Positions 31,749 to 34,892 of a stretch of 34,892 nt of DNA are shown here, piece after piece. The stretch spans positions 1 to 34,892 of the forward strand of contig JAJYOH010000008.1 of NCBI GenBank assembly GCA_021796315.1, written 5' to 3'. A model generated the notes under the pieces. That model was given only the letters and a program-made list of their open reading frames with translations, searched no databases and was not told the DNA's origin. Made by a program: the position numbers and the translations under genes. How positions within the stretch are numbered: the stretch's first letter is position 1; each line of letters begins with the position of its first letter. Source of the DNA: Chloroflexota bacterium. GTDB lineage: Bacteria > Chloroflexota > Anaerolineae > Anaerolineales > Villigracilaceae.

Positions 31749-31811
31749 AAAAATGGGGGAACCCCACCAAACACCAAAGAACCGTTTTAATGCGCTCAAA
31801 ACGGAGGTGAG

Positions 31812-32300
31812 ATGAATTCACAAAAGAAAATTTTAGTTGAAAGACTCAGGAAGGCGCGCGAACATCTTAATCAATTCGTTTCACAGGCGCCGATCGACAA
31901 ACAAATTTATCCAAACTGGACTCTCAAACAATATCTCGATCACCTTTCGGGCTGGGACGATGCCATCATCGAATCGTTGAACGCACATGCAAAGAACGAG
32001 CCGGTTCCGCAAACCGCGGCGCGCGGCATCAACGCCTACAACGACGATACCGTCACAACGCGCGAGACTCTCAGCTTCGAACATACGCGGCGAGAATTCG
32101 ACAGATCGCGCGAGGCAGTGATCGAGACGATCCAAAATTTGCCGGACGAAAAATTCGAGCAGCCGTTCACGTTTGCGTGGGGCGATTCAGGCACGGTGGC
32201 CGACCTTGTGGAAATCTTCCATGACCACGATGAAGAACACGCCGAACATTTGAAAGAATGGTTGAAGCATCCCGATCGACCGATCGTCGGCGAACATTAG
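31812..32300 (+). CDS. DinB-like / DUF1706 (ClbS/DfsB-type) four-helix protein
   Basis: 162 residues. WTLKQYLDHLSGWDDAIIESL (about residues 36-56) carries the first conserved His of the DinB-like metal site. HDHDEEHAEHLKEWL near the C-terminus provides the later histidines. The ARGINAYNDDTV stretch is typical of the ClbS/DfsB branch, in which ClbS detoxifies colibactin. Most members have no known substrate. A very strong GGAGGTGAG ribosome site lies just before the ATG. The kinase-like gene starts 8 bases after its stop. Confidence 0.8.
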   Translation: MNSQKKILVERLRKAREHLNQFVSQAPIDKQIYPNWTLKQYLDHLSGWDDAIIESLNAHAKNEPVPQTAARGINAYNDDTVTTRETLSFEHTRREFDRSREAVIETIQNLPDEKFEQPFTFAWGDSGTVADLVEIFHDHDEEHAEHLKEWLKHPDRPIVGEH

Positions 32301-32308
32301 ATGGAACG

Positions 32309-32935
32309 ATGAGCAAACTGATTGCCATCGTCGGTCCAAGCGGGGTTGGAAAAACCAGCCTCGTCAACGCGTTGAGCAAGGCTGCCGATTTTTCTGTTGC
32401 GTACGAGCAGCACAGCGAGCGGCCGTTTCAATCTTTGTTTGCCGAAAGTACGCCTGGCACAGGCAAACACGATTCACGTTACGCCCTCGCCAACCAGCTC
32501 GATTATTTGCTTTTCCGCGCCGAGCAGGAACGCGAGCTGCGCCGCTCTCCGCTGATCGCGTTGACCGACGGCGGACTCGACCTGGACTTTCATGGATTCA
32601 CGCGACTCTTCCGCACGCGCGGATTTTTGAGCAACGAGGAATTCGATCTGTGCCGCCGCTTCTATTCCTGGACCCGCAAACTGCTCCCGCCTCCCGACCT
32701 GGTCATCGCCTTGAGCGCTCCCGATAAAACCGTCCGCCAAAGATTGGCCTCTCGAAACAGAATCAACATCGCGTCCGCGGAAGATACGGCGCTGTTCAAT
32801 TCCCTCGTGGACGAATGGCTCGGGACGATCCCGCCTGCAAATCTTCTGCGTCTGGATGTCGGCAGGGAAAAGATGGATTATTCCAAAAGCATCGACATCA
32901 TTTTGAAACACATCCAAAACATATTCACCGTTTGA
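32309..32935 (+). CDS. Deoxynucleoside-kinase-like P-loop protein
   Basis: 208 residues from ATG 32309, 8 bases after the DinB-like stop. The P-loop IVGPSGVGKTSL is at residues 7-18. YEQHSERPF fits the substrate-binding Glu region, and RFYSWTRKLLPPPDLVIALSA with VRQRLASRNR fits the Pdl.iyL and lid regions of the dNK family. The normal catalytic DRS motif after the second core strand reads TDGGLDLD, so the arginine is missing. It may phosphorylate another small molecule or act as a regulatory NTPase. Thymidylate or shikimate kinase-like folds are less likely alternatives. Confidence 0.75.
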   Translation: MSKLIAIVGPSGVGKTSLVNALSKAADFSVAYEQHSERPFQSLFAESTPGTGKHDSRYALANQLDYLLFRAEQERELRRSPLIALTDGGLDLDFHGFTRLFRTRGFLSNEEFDLCRRFYSWTRKLLPPPDLVIALSAPDKTVRQRLASRNRINIASAEDTALFNSLVDEWLGTIPPANLLRLDVGREKMDYSKSIDIILKHIQNIFTV

Positions 32936-32943
32936 CATCCACA

Positions 32944-32952
32944 TGCTATACT
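32944..32952 (+). promoter_or_regulatory. Extended -10 promoter for the acyl-CoA ligase
   Basis: TGCTATACT. A TTGACA lies at 32932-32937, but the 9-base spacing is far too short for it to serve as the -35 of this box. The leader to ATG 33045 is about 87 bases. Confidence 0.5.
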
Positions 32953-33044
32953 AGCGAAAATTAAATTCCATTTCTTTGCAATTCGAGTACAAGCTCGTCG
33001 AACCAAACTGGGCACCACATATTTTTCGCCACAGGAGGCTTCTT

Positions 33045-34670
<1,626 letters not shown>

Positions 34671-34684
34671 GATTTAAATCTTCC

Positions 34685-34723
34685 GCCGCGTAACATCCTA
34701 AATCGTTTAGGATGTTACGCGGC
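34685..34723. repeat. Perfect 18-bp inverted repeat with 3-base loop
   Basis: GCCGCGTAACATCCTAAA (34685-34702) and its exact complement (34706-34723) flank TCG. No T run follows, so a classical terminator is uncertain. It lies between the acyl-CoA ligase gene and the IS630-like element and could be a terminator, a REP-like repeat or part of an element boundary. Confidence 0.85.
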
Positions 34724-34781
34724 AAGACAATTCGTCCAAAAGCAGTTATACAGCGACTGGCCGTATAAACACTAGTACATC

Positions 34782-34810
34782 TTGGCATAAATGGGGCTTT
34801 GGTATAAGAT
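34782..34810 (+). promoter_or_regulatory. Promoter of the IS630-like transposase
   Basis: TTGGCA (34782-34787), a 17-bp spacer and TAAGAT (34805-34810). An AAGGAG ribosome site (34823-34828) precedes ATG 34838. Confidence 0.65.
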
Positions 34811-34837
34811 AGGCAGACCAAGAAGGAGAAGCCAAGA

Positions 34838-34892
34838 ATGCCCATACCGAAAGCACAGGTTGTAAATTTATCGGATGCCGAACGAAACGGTT
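34838..34892 (+). CDS. IS630-family transposase, N-terminal fragment cut by window edge
   Basis: Only 18 codons are present: MPIPKAQVVNLSDAERNG. The start P.P.....LSD.ER resembles the beginning of the helix-turn-helix part of IS630-type transposases. The gene has a good promoter and ribosome site. The left end of the element should lie between 34724 and 34782, but its terminal repeat cannot be defined without the right end. IS630 elements insert at TA; TA dinucleotides at 34773-34777 are candidates. Confidence 0.6.
   Translation, partial: MPIPKAQVVNLSDAERNG

Noticed and set aside
31523..31810. Open frame of 95 codons in the gap before the DinB-like gene
   Set aside because: It runs through two palindromic repeats and a hairpin, has a Lys/Arg/Ser-rich composition from repeat sequence, and has no ribosome site.
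32932..32952. TTGACA plus TATACT as a standard promoter
   Set aside because: The spacer is only 9 bases; the TATACT is better read as an extended -10 element on its own.

Overview
The window looks like a chromosomal segment of an Anaerolineae-type member of Chloroflexota. This is inferred from gene content and style, not from a marker gene. The clues are lipoproteins with long Pro/Thr/Ala linkers, an NBR1-like Ig domain protein, a DUF3048 lipoprotein, a 7TM-GAF-GGDEF sensor, mixed leaderless and Shine-Dalgarno starts, and many short palindromic intergenic repeats. Gene density is high and the genes are mostly housekeeping or accessory. There is no rRNA, CRISPR array or prophage.

Layout. 1-3159: the 3' end of an exported NBR1-Ig protein, convergent with a minus-strand pair (sulfotransferase, then GT2 glycosyltransferase) that is separated by a compact four-helix-bundle cassette. 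3249-4613: a PlsC-like acyltransferase, then a MntA antitoxin and a HepT toxin gene whose 3' half has been replaced by a second, diverged copy of the plsC 3' end. 4736-6148: an AT-richer lysozyme-like lipoprotein. 6134-12847: a minus-strand run of DUF3048 lipoprotein, aspartase-like lyase, zinc-ribbon membrane protein, MenC/NSAR enolase, CapA-like lipoprotein and a small unknown ORF. 12890-16483: three tightly coupled complex-I-like membrane subunits with no redox partners. 16533-21777: coiled-coil protein, SelB, SRAP peptidase and a LysM/M23 endopeptidase. 21826-21902: tRNA-Val(CAC) with its own promoter and terminator. 22277-29391: a large sensor diguanylate cyclase, a methyltransferase, a DEAD-box helicase with a histidine phosphatase, and a small membrane diguanylate cyclase. 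29531-34670: M20 peptidase with a DMT transporter, DinB/DUF1706 protein, dNK-like kinase and acyl-CoA ligase. 34838 to the end: the start of an IS630-like transposase.

Several genes fit a cell-envelope theme: sulfotransferase, glycosyltransferase, lysozyme-like and M23 hydrolases, CapA-like and acyltransferase. No complete pathway is present. c-di-GMP signalling is represented by two diguanylate cyclases, both with an intact I-site. SelB implies selenoprotein synthesis elsewhere in the genome.

The most notable observations are the orphan complex-I-like triad with altered proton-path residues, the chimeric hepT/plsC junction, palindromic repeats inserted in frame inside capA-like and selB, and a recurrent extended -10 element (TGnTATAAT-like), sometimes placed so close to the start codon that the mRNA would be leaderless.
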